DNA from: a virus
IMG/VR virus record: IMGVR_UViG_3300030116_004741
Location: 2,507 to 31,759 of that record
DNA length: 29,253 bases
Reading direction: 5' to 3' (one strand)
The position numbers and the translations under genes are program-made. Below are positions 1 through 9,381 of this stretch, in pieces (within the stretch, counting starts at the first letter, position 1; every line of letters begins with the position of its first letter). The notes under the pieces are model-generated. The model was not told where the DNA came from. It searched no databases and saw only the letters and a list, made by a program, of their open reading frames with translations.

Positions 1-725
1 AACTTAACTCCTTGAAACTTAATTAAGTTTTGACCCCATTGTCTTTTAAGCAATGCAGTTAGATATAACTTTAAAAAACTATCATTATAGACACTAGTAA
101 AATTATCAGGATCTAAAATCCTATCACATTGAATTACTAAAAATGTTCCTACCTCCTGTGCAGCCCAATCAATATCTAAGTATAATCTATTCTGTCTTTT
201 ATTAAATCTTATTTGCTTATCTGTTGTCAGTAAGAAATCTATATCCTCCAAATATGTTTTTGTCATAGAATATTGTAGAAGATTCACTGAATTAAAGTAG
301 TATAAATCATTCAAAAATAATTGATACTTAATACTGAACATTCCACCAGATATTGAACTCGTATCAAATTTGAATATCTTATCAATTCCAACAACTGAAT
401 CTGGAACCTGAATAAAGTTGGATGTTTCATAAAAATTAGAAGTAACTGTTCCTAAACCACTTACACTTGTAGAATTTCCAGTAGTAGTAACAATTCCAAC
501 CCCTGATGTTCCTGATGCTTTTCCACGATCTATATCTTCTTGAGTTAATTCATATTTAAGATACATTCTCTCAATACCATCAAAATGTCTTTCATTAAAT
601 AATTGAAGAGCATCATCAACCAAATCATCTGCTTGATCATCATCCACGTTAATTTCTAATACTGGTGCACCTAACTTGCGAAAACAGTAATCAATTAATT
701 CTTGTCTAGTGCTTGGTTTTGCCAT
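1..725 (-). CDS. 13: Neck protein gp13, N-terminal 241 residues (cut by left edge)
   Basis: Head completion (neck) protein that, with gp14, closes the portal so that a finished tail can join the head. I translated the frame from ATG at 725: it opens MAKPSTRQELIDYC and continues with KLGAPVLEINVDDDQ and ALQLFNERHFDGIERMYLKY. This pattern matches my recollection of T4 gp13 (RLGAPIINVELTPDQ, ALELYGEYHFDGV). The last visible part, KLYLTALLKRQWGQNL, resembles the T4 gp13 stretch near residue 260 of 309, so roughly 40-60 C-terminal residues probably lie outside the window. A small Gly/Thr/Ser-rich insert sits near residues 70-90. The start overlaps the previous stop by one base (TGATG) and has a strong Shine-Dalgarno, TGGAGGATC, about 10 bases upstream. 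Position downstream of the baseplate genes agrees with the T4 order. Confidence 0.88.
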   Translation of the reverse strand, partial: MAKPSTRQELIDYCFRKLGAPVLEINVDDDQADDLVDDALQLFNERHFDGIERMYLKYELTQEDIDRGKASGTSGVGIVTTTGNSTSVSGLGTVTSNFYETSNFIQVPDSVVGIDKIFKFDTSSISGGMFSIKYQLFLNDLYYFNSVNLLQYSMTKTYLEDIDFLLTTDKQIRFNKRQNRLYLDIDWAAQEVGTFLVIQCDRILDPDNFTSVYNDSFLKLYLTALLKRQWGQNLIKFQGVK

Positions 726-1348
726 CAGAATGATCCTCCATCTATAAGTCCAGCAGTAAGTGTTCCAGTTACATTAAGAGCATCAGTAAATGTGGAAACT
801 CCAGCAGTAACAACTAATCCCCCAGTATTAATTCTTATTCCAGATCTAGCAGTAATAAGACCGACAGAATCGACATTTGTTACATCTTCATAAGTAAGTG
901 TTCCTGCAATAGAAACATTACTCTTAAATTCAGCAAGACCTGTAAAAGTAGATAATCCTGCAATATTTAGATTTCTTGCATTAAACTCATCAAAAGTTAC
1001 GTCACCTTTGATGAATAAATTTCTACCAACGTATAAATCACTAACTGTGGTAGTAATTCCAGTAAACGTAGAAAGACCACTTACACTCAATGAGTTTAAA
1101 GTAGCACCACCAATTACATCTAAACCACTATTAATATCAACTAAGGATGAGAATGTAGAGAGACCAGTTACATTTAGTTCTTCAAGGTTTAAACTAGATA
1201 GAGTTGATATTCCAGATACATCTAATGAAGTAACTGATGCAATACCACCAATTACATTCTTAGCATTAACAGCACTGATTGACCCACCACCTGCACTGGC
1301 AAGTATTTTTACCGCATCTGATTGTCCGACCCTAACTTTGATAGGCAT
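725..1348 (-). CDS. Short fibre-like repeat protein, 207 residues
   Basis: Probable virion structural protein of tail-fibre type. It is built of short repeats centred on G-x-S-T-F/L followed by a hydrophobic strand: SGISTLSS, TGLSTFSS, SGLSTFTG, AGLSTFTG and AGVSTFTD, spaced by about 18-40 residues, which suggests a trimeric beta-helix or beta-prism shaft. Near the C-terminus is TNVDSVGLITARSGI, a segment I recall from many T4-like cyanophage fibre proteins, where it usually lies in much longer chains. The protein ends in TAGLIDGGSF soon after and lacks any obvious receptor-binding head domain. A good Shine-Dalgarno (AAGGAG) lies about 10-12 bases before the ATG, and the start overlaps the upstream stop by one base (TAATG), so translation is coupled. 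It could be a short tail fibre, a whisker-like collar protein, or a shaft module to which other proteins attach. The family call is fair; the exact role is inference. Confidence 0.72.
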   Translation of the reverse strand: MPIKVRVGQSDAVKILASAGGGSISAVNAKNVIGGIASVTSLDVSGISTLSSLNLEELNVTGLSTFSSLVDINSGLDVIGGATLNSLSVSGLSTFTGITTTVSDLYVGRNLFIKGDVTFDEFNARNLNIAGLSTFTGLAEFKSNVSIAGTLTYEDVTNVDSVGLITARSGIRINTGGLVVTAGVSTFTDALNVTGTLTAGLIDGGSF

Positions 1349-1689
1349 TATCGAGTTACTCCTTCTCTTACGAGCACAGAACCCTCTACGACTCTTGTTT
1401 TCTCACCCCCTGCATTTGTTATCACAATATCATACACATATCGACCTGATTTAGGTACAGCAGACTCTGTAGCTGTTAAAGAGATTATTATTTTACCTGC
1501 TGTGGCGTCTGCTACAACACTAGTAAAATCGTGTTTTGTACTACTTCCAGCATGTTTTCTAAATTGAGCTGCGACTGTATATCCACTTAAATTTAAGGGA
1601 GCAGAATCATCACTCTCTGCCAATTCAAAAGTTTGACTGAAAGTTGAACCTGCATTCACAACTATATTCGAAACATATACGGCTGCCAT
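1348..1689 (-). CDS. Small beta-sandwich structural protein, BppU-N-like, 113 residues
   Basis: Unidentified small protein, probably part of the virion. The sequence is almost all predicted beta-strand: FSQTFELAESDDSAPLNLSG then YTVAAQFRKH, a middle ATAGKIIISLT, then GRYVYDIVIT and RVVEGSVLVR. This strand order (a D/N-rich loop, PLNLSGYTV, a turn at SGRYVYDI) resembles the N-terminal domain of phage upper-baseplate BppU-like proteins, an Ig-like sandwich that often tethers fibres. That is a resemblance seen by eye, not a verified match. It lies between a structural coiled-coil gene and the fibre-like gene, and its stop overlaps the fibre start by one base, which fits a connector for the fibre. 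A late-promoter-like CATAAATA lies 27 bases before its ATG. Confidence 0.65.
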   Translation of the reverse strand: MAAVYVSNIVVNAGSTFSQTFELAESDDSAPLNLSGYTVAAQFRKHAGSSTKHDFTSVVADATAGKIIISLTATESAVPKSGRYVYDIVITNAGGEKTRVVEGSVLVREGVTR

Positions 1690-1715
1690 CTACTTAAAAT
1701 AATATTTTCTAATTA

Positions 1716-1723
1716 TATTTATG
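1716..1723 (-). promoter_or_regulatory. Possible T4-type late promoter (CATAAATA variant)
   Basis: The minus strand reads CATAAATA, one base from the T4 late consensus TATAAATA, 27 bases before the ATG of the 113-residue gene. It overlaps the end of the 68-residue gene. It would let the 113-residue, fibre-like and gp13 genes be expressed apart from the long upstream unit. The one-base mismatch and AT-rich context make this tentative. Confidence 0.4.
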
Positions 1724-1925
1724 TCTTATTATTACCATCTACTAGAATTTTAAGTAATGACTTAATTTCATCAATGTCTTTCTTCATATTCTCAATTTCA
1801 TTTTTTCGATTTTGTCTAACCTCTAATGATTTTACATATTGATTATAACCTTGATCATCATTGTTAATAATCGCACCTGTTTGAGGATCTCTGTATAAAT
1901 GTGAGTGACCTTTAACTTTTATCAT
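1719..1925 (-). CDS. Small coiled-coil protein, 68 residues
   Basis: Conserved small protein of unknown role. It starts MIKVKGHSHLYRDPQTGAII, followed by NNDDQGYNQYV, a pattern I recall from small proteins next to structural genes in T4-like cyanophages. The second half, from about residue 35, is charged and heptad-like (QNRKNEIENMKKDIDEIKSL) and is very likely a coiled coil, so the protein may oligomerise or clamp onto a larger partner. Its ATG overlaps the stop of the 2484-residue gene by four bases (ATGA), so it is translationally coupled to it and probably made in stoichiometric relation. A scaffold, chaperone or minor virion part are all possible; the sequence does not decide. Confidence 0.72.
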   Translation of the reverse strand: MIKVKGHSHLYRDPQTGAIINNDDQGYNQYVKSLEVRQNRKNEIENMKKDIDEIKSLLKILVDGNNKT

Positions 1926-4900
1926 TTTACTGCAATGGTTCTTAGTGAGGATATTCTTGGTGGTTGTGCCTGACTTGTTCCTGACATGACTATCTTAATA
2001 GTATATCCTATAAATTCAGGTAAATTATCAGCAGTGAATTGATATTCTTTCATATCAGACTCAGTAAAGGTAATACCAGAATTTGGAGTTACAATACTGT
2101 CAGGTCTACCATCATTTTTTGATGTATCGACCACTGTAAATCCATCATCATTTATAGTAGTTATGTTTCTAAATCCAGGAAATAGTTCAAATGCTTGATC
2201 AATCTCACTTGAATCTGGTCTAATCAAACTATATAAAACCCTAAAGTCGGATGATGCTGGTCTAAATGCTGATAGTATAACTTTCAAAGAAGTTGCAGGT
2301 TTTGTTAATTGTACAGTATTTGAAACATATATTGCAGCATGTGGGTCATCTAAAATTGAATTTACTCTATTATCATTAGCATAATTATCAAGATCAATAG
2401 GATTGTTTAACCTATTACTTACAAATTCTGTTTGTGAACCACCATCAACATAAACTATTGGTGATATATTTTCATCATTAGTTGTTAAATTTAAAACTGT
2501 AGTGAATGATTTGGATGATGGTAACTCAGATAGATACTGATTTTCATTTACCTTTGATGCAACAGTTCGAATTGAATCTAAAACATTTAAAGTGTTAAGT
2601 TGTACACTTTCAAATCCCTCATCAACAAATGATTTTTCACTACCATCAACACTTGTTCCTGAAACTGTCCTCATTATGGCATCTATGCCTGTTCTAGCAC
2701 CAGCTACACCTGTAGGTGTCTCTATCTCATATCTAGGAATTAAAGAACCAAATAAGATGTTTTGAGATGCTTTAACGTTATTTCCACCAACAAACGATTC
2801 ACTATTGAATGATAGTTGTGGTTCAGTAGCAGAGTCAGATGATCTATCTTTTCCATTTGTCGATCTATCAAAAGCAACATAGTAATCATCAAGTCCAGAT
2901 AGAGATGAATTTGATAGTTGATTTGTTCCAACCTCTAATCTTCTAATAGATACACCACTAATTTCATGTTTTCTAATTAAGGAATTAACTCTGTGATCAG
3001 TAACAATACTACCATCAACACCTCTCTGATTTCCAGATACATTTGAAATGTTTAAAACACCAGCTCCAACAGATCTATATCCAATAATTTCATTTCCAAC
3101 TTTAACATAACCTGTATTTGCTGCTCCAACAGCAAGTCCTTCAAAATTAACAAATTGTGCTGTAGAACCAACACTTATAACAGCAGTTTCAGTTTTTGAA
3201 AGTGGAGAAGTTAAAACGGTAGGTGCTACATCAGATTCGATATCAATAAATTCAATCTTATTATCGTTGGAATACATACCATGATTAAAATGAGAAACAT
3301 TAATTACGTTACCCGAATTTATTCCACCAGTAAATGCAACTGTGTTGTCACGAATCTGACCCGTTGAACCCATTGCAACCTTAGTTACAACTCCTGCAGA
3401 TTGTTCATCAAAATATTTAATTTGAGCGTCAGTTTTATATGAGTTAGTATCTCCTTGAATATTTGTTAGATATAGTGTATCAACACCTTGTATGGCTGAA
3501 ATTGTTACAGTTCCATCTCTACCTTGACCAGCAGCAGTGCTTGTAACAATACCAACTACATCACCTACTTTATAACCATTTCCTGCTTCAATGATAGAGG
3601 CAGCAGTAATAGTATCAGTTCCTACAGGCACAGTTAAATCCAATTTCAGTCCAGAACCTTGTCCTGTAATCGCAAATGTATCAACATTATTGGTGGCAGT
3701 GACTGAACTTGAGTAATTAGTTCCTCCAGTTAGAAGTGTAATACCATCTGCAGAACTTCCAGTTCCTACAATTACAGCAGTACTGCTATCATTCGTAGCA
3801 GATATTTTTCTACCTGCTGCAAGTTTTTCATTTACTACTGTATCATAATTAGTTGAAATACCAATTGAACCTGTTTTTGGTAAAGTTAAAATTGGATTTT
3901 CAAGTAATGTTGGAATGTAACCATTTCTTGTGTTTAATTTAGGATTATTAAAGAATACAGATCCTTGAGTTGAAGTAAATTTTGCTTTGTATAATTTAAA
4001 TGTTATATCTTGAGTTTGATCCTCAGTCCAAAGAGAACCATTTTGTGATTTGAATAATGCACCAGCACCATACTGAGTAGTATACAATAAAGATGCTCCA
4101 GGTGATGCTCCTGCGATGGTATCTCCATTGACTGCAGCTTTACCATGTCTTGCTGTCCAGACGTTATATGCGGTGCTCTGAGGGGCAAGTAATACAAATG
4201 AATATGTTTCACCTGGTGGTAGATAAACAGGGTCAGGGAACGTAAATTTAGTAGGTATACTTGCTCTATCAGGATCGGCCTGAATTAATTGAACAGTATT
4301 ACCATTTGCATCAGTTCCTTGTGGTTTTAGATTTCTACTTCTTCCGATAATTGTATTGGATGGTCTAGCATCACCTGTTGTGGTTCTTATTTCACAACGA
4401 ATAGGTGTATTAGCAACAGTATCCACTGTGGCAAAATAAACTTCTACTGCAGTTAAGAAAACACCATTTTTATCTTTATTTGCATCTTTAGCACTTGGTG
4501 CTTCAACATTACCACCGAGGATAAATGTTTGTGCTAAAGGATCTCTATTTCTACCTCTTCTACCAGTTCTCACAACTCTAGTATTAATAATGGTTGTAGT
4601 TTCAGTTATTGTTGTAGTTAACGTAATTGTATCTTGGAATTGTTCTACAGTTCCAGTGGCAGTGTAATCACCCTCTGCAAATATCACACCAAATTTTTGA
4701 TTTTGTTCTACATTTTCATTTGTAGGACTTGTTGTGATTTTAACTGTTTTAGATCCTGTTTGAATTTTTACTGGTGGAGATGGTTGTGTATGAGGATCAC
4801 GAATAAACATTGAACCAATAACTTCTCCAAATGAATCTGTTATCAATCTCACATCTTTTACATATGCAGTTGCTCCACTCTCCTGTCCAATCAATTGAGT

Positions 4901-7900
4901 ATTTTTGGATACATAACCATAATATTGACCCTGTGCCTCTTCAGACAATGCTTTGGTGTCTATGTTTAGAACAGTTGATGACTGACTATAATTTTTAGAA
5001 ATTTTATTTACACCTAGAGAATATGGATCACTGAAATATGCCTCTGAAGGATTGTTAAATGATCCAGCTTTGTGGTCAGGTTGACATACTCTAAATATAC
5101 CAATTATATTTCCTTGATCATCTAATGCTCTTACGGTTTCTCCTATCTTAAATGTTCCACTTGATCCATACTCTGTGCCATTTAAAACTGGTGTAATTTC
5201 AAGTAATTTTGGAACTACATCAAATATTCTTTGTCCATCCATGAATAAGTATGTTTGAACATAGTCTACAAATCCTTCTGCAATGAACTGTATGTTACTG
5301 GATCTTATGAAATCGTCTGCACCACTTGATACTAAATTATTTTGAACTTCTCTTGTGGTATTTGATGTTGATTCAACTTGGATTTCCTGAAAAGTATTAT
5401 TACCAATATTTGTTCCAACAATACCCAGTCTGTTACCAAATCCAAATCTAAATCTATTTCCTCTTCTAATGAGCCCGTTATTTTGTCTAATTACTCTATT
5501 TTGAGTTTCTCCTTGCCTTCGAACAATTCCTGTCTGTCTTATAATTCTGTCTGGAAGTTGAACTGATCTTGTCCAACTATCTCTCTGTGGTTCTAACTCA
5601 ACATCACCTGTAAAAACTGGAAGTTCATAAGGGTTAACATTACAAGGTTCTGTTGCATAGAGTTGTGTGATCCATTCAACTTCTTCATAGTTTAGTGTGA
5701 CCATACTTCCTGTCTTTTTAACATTTGGATCAAATAATTCAAAGTCAGTATTATAATCTAAAGTATCAAGGTTAACACTTGATGCTGGTGTTAATTCAGA
5801 TGCTAATGTATCTCTAGTTCTAAAAGGTGTTAGTAATCCTCGGTCTGGATTTACATTAATGGTTGATAAATCTGTATTAACGAAATCGTAATTGTTAAAA
5901 GGATCTACAAAAAATCCAGTTTTAAATCTGTTTCTACCCTCTTCATCTTGTATTTGTAAAGTTTCAGCATTTACTTCTAAGAGAGATAATGTAGTTGTTT
6001 CTTCTAAATTTGAAACTCTTGATTCAATATCACCAATATCTCTCATCGTAAATCTTCTATTATCCACCAGACTGATTGATGCATCTTGAGGATTATAAAG
6101 ATATGCTGGCAATGTAATTGTTGCCAAATCCATCGCATCATTAATAGTTGCTGGTGTCTTTGGACTGAGTGTTGATGTACCTTTCTGGTATACAAAATCA
6201 CCAAATTTATTAAGATAAACTTTATCTATTCTTGGTAGATAATATGAATAACTAACTACTGAATTTTCATTTGGAGTTAGATATCTAGATACTGATGTGC
6301 CACTAAAATCTCTTTGAGAAAACTCAAAAGGAGAACCAGTATCTGTAGAAGGATCATATACAGAAACTCTAGGTCTAAAATCAAATGTGTCTGTAGCTCT
6401 TATACCACCTACTGTAGGAATATCGTTTGAATATCTTTCTTTATCGTAACTTCTAACAGTAAATACATCACCCTCGTCATCACTTGCAACACCATAATAA
6501 TCAAATACAATTATCAATTGTTTACTAGGTTCTGGGACTGTTCTATTTCTAACTAGTCTAGAATAATCATAATATTCATTTTTCTGTCCCTTATCTAAAG
6601 TAAATGAACTAGTAATATTCTTATATGTACCAACTGTAATTGATTCAATATTAGTCTTAATATTTGATTCTTCAAATACAACTGAGTCTCCTTCAGAAAA
6701 TTTACCAGAAGTAAGATATACTATCTCCAGTGTATTTGATGTTGGTTTTGAAACAACTCTTGCAACTACTTTTGAATCTTGATTTACTATGTTTTCACCA
6801 ATAACAGAATCTTCATTTACATTTGCGGTGACGTTAAAAACTAATTTGTCTAATGTTGGAGCATTGACATCAGTAGATTCATATACTGCTAAAAATTTGA
6901 CAACATCAGGATAGTTTAAAGATATTTCTTCATCTTGAACTCTTAATCCATATCGAGCATCAAAAACTAATCCGTCCTCAATTTGAGCACTTCCGTCTCC
7001 TTGAGCACCTGCAGCAATACTTCCAGATGTATCATATTTTGATCTAGTTACACTTATTTTTTGACTTCTAATATAATTTTTTAGTTTTGATTTTATTTTA
7101 CTTTTTGTAAGAGTAACCTGTACATTTTGTGAACCACTTCCACCAGCAACATCTGTAATTACAATCTCACTACCATTGCCATAATCAAAAGTATCATTTG
7201 TTATAGATGCTGGAACTCCAGAAGATGCATTAAAAACAGAATATTTTTCTTGATCAAACGTATCGAATATCACATTTGATATATCTGGAATGTCGTTTGT
7301 CGCATTAATAGTTAAATCACCATTACTATCAGTGCTTTTAGTTAATTGGTGAGTAATTGTTAGTTTAGATTCTGATAAGTCAACACTTGCTACATTAGGA
7401 TCTGCTAAAGGAACTACAAGAGATCCAGTACCTCTAATAAGAGGTGCACCCAAGAACATTGTAACTGTTTCTTCCTCTGGGAAACCACCATCAAATAGAC
7501 CAGTAACAGTTCCAATACCTGTTATTGTCATGGAGGTTCCTGCAGTTCCAACAGTCACAACTTTATTATAAGTTTCTGTGCTAAATCCTGATCTAGTATA
7601 TCTAACTATCGAACCTGGAGTTACACCATTAAATGATCTTTGTCCTGATGTGACAACATTATTTTTAATTGATACCTCACTAATACCATTAGGCATCTGA
7701 AATGTTTCTAAAATTGTATCAACGTTAAAAGTACCTACATTAGATAATCCTCTTACATCTTGTAATGTATGTGCTGTTACAACTCCTACAGTTCTTGGAA
7801 AATCAACACCATTTATTTGTAATTGTTCACCAACAGAAAAAGTTCCTGAAGTTTCATTTAATGTAATTGTTTGAGAAGGACCAGAACCAACAGCAAATCC

Positions 7901-9376
7901 ACTTGCTCCACTTCTTTTTCCTTTAACAAAAGAACCATCTGGTAATTCTGCAGCACTAACAGATTGATTTAAAAATATATCAGTATTTGTTTGAATATCA
8001 AATAATCTTAATTCCCAACTTGTGTTACTACCCTCATACGGTGCATCTTCTAAATTAAATGAATATACCCTTGCACTTCCTATATTTCCTCTACCAGCAT
8101 CAGATTTAAAACCATCATGTAATTTAACTACATCTCCTTGAGGAGCATATCCTTCAGCACCACCCGATGAAGGAACGTTAACTCTTAACATATTACCCAT
8201 TTCAAAACCAATACCAATATCAGTTCTAACACCAACATCTCTTGGTTTATCAACATCTATGATGGTACTTGAAATTTTTTCAATTTCATATCCTTTTACA
8301 TATGCTTCACCTGCAGATAGTTTTAAACACATTAAATCATCTGATGGTGTATTATTTTCATCTGTTGTATCGTCACTAAAGAATAATCCGTTATTTCCTA
8401 AACCATTATTCAATGAATTGAAGATGCCCATTTGAAATGGTGTTACACTATAATCTCCAGATTCATCGAAAGTTCTTCCTGCAATATAATCACGAATTTT
8501 ATTATATTCAGATTTTGTTTGTATTTTTTTTAATTTTCCTTCATCTGTTCTTAATAATTCTATAAAATCTGCACTAGTAGCATCTGATAGTGGTCTTTTA
8601 GATAAGGTTAATGATATTTTTAATCTATCGGCACCAGGTGCTGCAAAGTTACTAAATCCTTTAGCATTATCAAATAAACTATTGTCCTCTTTTGCATTAA
8701 CAATTGTTTCTTCAATATCTAATCCAACTTTATATGAAGGTTCATTAGTATAATGATCTAATATTATAGTTTGATCCGTCACATTTACAAAATATCCTCT
8801 TACAAAATATACTCCAGATGAAATAAAGGCAGCAGAACCCACTGCAGTTGCATCTGTAGGAATTAAAGATGCGAAAGGAGTGTTAGCATTGATTGTTGTA
8901 TTTCCATATACTACATTCTCATTACAAGTTAAATTTTCACCATCACTAAAACTATTAAATTCTGAATTTTTATCAGCACTTAAATAATTTACATATAATG
9001 TAACATTATCAACATCAACCCCATCTGGAAGTGCAATAAATTTAACAATAGCTTCAATTCCAGAATCACTTCCTTTAATTCTCTTTCCTAAAAAATTATT
9101 AATATAAACAGATACATCAACATTAAAATTTGTATTATTTAATTTTACGGCACTAAATTGTGTGTCAAATCCAACTCCACCAGGTATTACTACTGAACCT
9201 TCTTTAAAAATATGATCTCCAAAATTTTCAACTTGATTCTGTAATATTGATTGTAACTGTGTTAATTCTCTAGCTTGAACTGGAAATCCAGGTTTATATA
9301 ATACCTTATAAAAGTTCTTATCACTTTCGAAGTCATCATAGTATGGACTTGCATTTAAATTAATTTTTTGTGCCAT
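1922..9376 (-). CDS. DUF4815-type giant virion structural protein, 2484 residues
   Basis: Large structural protein, probably in the baseplate periphery or fibre attachment. The N-terminus (LNASPYYDDFESDKNFYKVL, then PGFPVQARELTQLQSILQNQ and FGDHIFKEGSVV) is the pattern I know from DUF4815 proteins of cyanophages. Further landmarks are an Arg/Asn-rich patch near residues 1290-1320, FIRSSNIQFIAEGF with MDGQRIFDVV near 1360, a basic RTGRRGRNRD followed by PLAQTF near 1610, and GVFLTAVEVYFAT near 1640. Near 2100 is a module (VGNEIIGY, NQRGVDGSIVTDHR) that is also found in the 4315-residue neighbour. The C-terminal ~200 residues carry DPHAAIYVSNTVQL and end in PPRISSLRTIAVK, a common tail of these proteins. 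It occupies the place where T4 has genes 9-12, none of which I recognise here. The gene starts five bases after the gp8 stop, has no clear Shine-Dalgarno and probably shares the gp8 late promoter. T4-like gp9/gp10 function is plausible but unproven. Confidence 0.82.
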   Translation of the reverse strand: MAQKINLNASPYYDDFESDKNFYKVLYKPGFPVQARELTQLQSILQNQVENFGDHIFKEGSVVIPGGVGFDTQFSAVKLNNTNFNVDVSVYINNFLGKRIKGSDSGIEAIVKFIALPDGVDVDNVTLYVNYLSADKNSEFNSFSDGENLTCNENVVYGNTTINANTPFASLIPTDATAVGSAAFISSGVYFVRGYFVNVTDQTIILDHYTNEPSYKVGLDIEETIVNAKEDNSLFDNAKGFSNFAAPGADRLKISLTLSKRPLSDATSADFIELLRTDEGKLKKIQTKSEYNKIRDYIAGRTFDESGDYSVTPFQMGIFNSLNNGLGNNGLFFSDDTTDENNTPSDDLMCLKLSAGEAYVKGYEIEKISSTIIDVDKPRDVGVRTDIGIGFEMGNMLRVNVPSSGGAEGYAPQGDVVKLHDGFKSDAGRGNIGSARVYSFNLEDAPYEGSNTSWELRLFDIQTNTDIFLNQSVSAAELPDGSFVKGKRSGASGFAVGSGPSQTITLNETSGTFSVGEQLQINGVDFPRTVGVVTAHTLQDVRGLSNVGTFNVDTILETFQMPNGISEVSIKNNVVTSGQRSFNGVTPGSIVRYTRSGFSTETYNKVVTVGTAGTSMTITGIGTVTGLFDGGFPEEETVTMFLGAPLIRGTGSLVVPLADPNVASVDLSESKLTITHQLTKSTDSNGDLTINATNDIPDISNVIFDTFDQEKYSVFNASSGVPASITNDTFDYGNGSEIVITDVAGGSGSQNVQVTLTKSKIKSKLKNYIRSQKISVTRSKYDTSGSIAAGAQGDGSAQIEDGLVFDARYGLRVQDEEISLNYPDVVKFLAVYESTDVNAPTLDKLVFNVTANVNEDSVIGENIVNQDSKVVARVVSKPTSNTLEIVYLTSGKFSEGDSVVFEESNIKTNIESITVGTYKNITSSFTLDKGQKNEYYDYSRLVRNRTVPEPSKQLIIVFDYYGVASDDEGDVFTVRSYDKERYSNDIPTVGGIRATDTFDFRPRVSVYDPSTDTGSPFEFSQRDFSGTSVSRYLTPNENSVVSYSYYLPRIDKVYLNKFGDFVYQKGTSTLSPKTPATINDAMDLATITLPAYLYNPQDASISLVDNRRFTMRDIGDIESRVSNLEETTTLSLLEVNAETLQIQDEEGRNRFKTGFFVDPFNNYDFVNTDLSTINVNPDRGLLTPFRTRDTLASELTPASSVNLDTLDYNTDFELFDPNVKKTGSMVTLNYEEVEWITQLYATEPCNVNPYELPVFTGDVELEPQRDSWTRSVQLPDRIIRQTGIVRRQGETQNRVIRQNNGLIRRGNRFRFGFGNRLGIVGTNIGNNTFQEIQVESTSNTTREVQNNLVSSGADDFIRSSNIQFIAEGFVDYVQTYLFMDGQRIFDVVPKLLEITPVLNGTEYGSSGTFKIGETVRALDDQGNIIGIFRVCQPDHKAGSFNNPSEAYFSDPYSLGVNKISKNYSQSSTVLNIDTKALSEEAQGQYYGYVSKNTQLIGQESGATAYVKDVRLITDSFGEVIGSMFIRDPHTQPSPPVKIQTGSKTVKITTSPTNENVEQNQKFGVIFAEGDYTATGTVEQFQDTITLTTTITETTTIINTRVVRTGRRGRNRDPLAQTFILGGNVEAPSAKDANKDKNGVFLTAVEVYFATVDTVANTPIRCEIRTTTGDARPSNTIIGRSRNLKPQGTDANGNTVQLIQADPDRASIPTKFTFPDPVYLPPGETYSFVLLAPQSTAYNVWTARHGKAAVNGDTIAGASPGASLLYTTQYGAGALFKSQNGSLWTEDQTQDITFKLYKAKFTSTQGSVFFNNPKLNTRNGYIPTLLENPILTLPKTGSIGISTNYDTVVNEKLAAGRKISATNDSSTAVIVGTGSSADGITLLTGGTNYSSSVTATNNVDTFAITGQGSGLKLDLTVPVGTDTITAASIIEAGNGYKVGDVVGIVTSTAAGQGRDGTVTISAIQGVDTLYLTNIQGDTNSYKTDAQIKYFDEQSAGVVTKVAMGSTGQIRDNTVAFTGGINSGNVINVSHFNHGMYSNDNKIEFIDIESDVAPTVLTSPLSKTETAVISVGSTAQFVNFEGLAVGAANTGYVKVGNEIIGYRSVGAGVLNISNVSGNQRGVDGSIVTDHRVNSLIRKHEISGVSIRRLEVGTNQLSNSSLSGLDDYYVAFDRSTNGKDRSSDSATEPQLSFNSESFVGGNNVKASQNILFGSLIPRYEIETPTGVAGARTGIDAIMRTVSGTSVDGSEKSFVDEGFESVQLNTLNVLDSIRTVASKVNENQYLSELPSSKSFTTVLNLTTNDENISPIVYVDGGSQTEFVSNRLNNPIDLDNYANDNRVNSILDDPHAAIYVSNTVQLTKPATSLKVILSAFRPASSDFRVLYSLIRPDSSEIDQAFELFPGFRNITTINDDGFTVVDTSKNDGRPDSIVTPNSGITFTESDMKEYQFTADNLPEFIGYTIKIVMSGTSQAQPPRISSLRTIAVK

Positions 9377-9381
9377 TTTTT

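Noticed and set aside
1008-1454. 148-codon plus-strand frame over the fibre-like and 113-residue genes
   Set aside because: It lies antisense to two well-supported coupled genes and its sequence is a low-complexity mirror of their repeats; no ribosome site.
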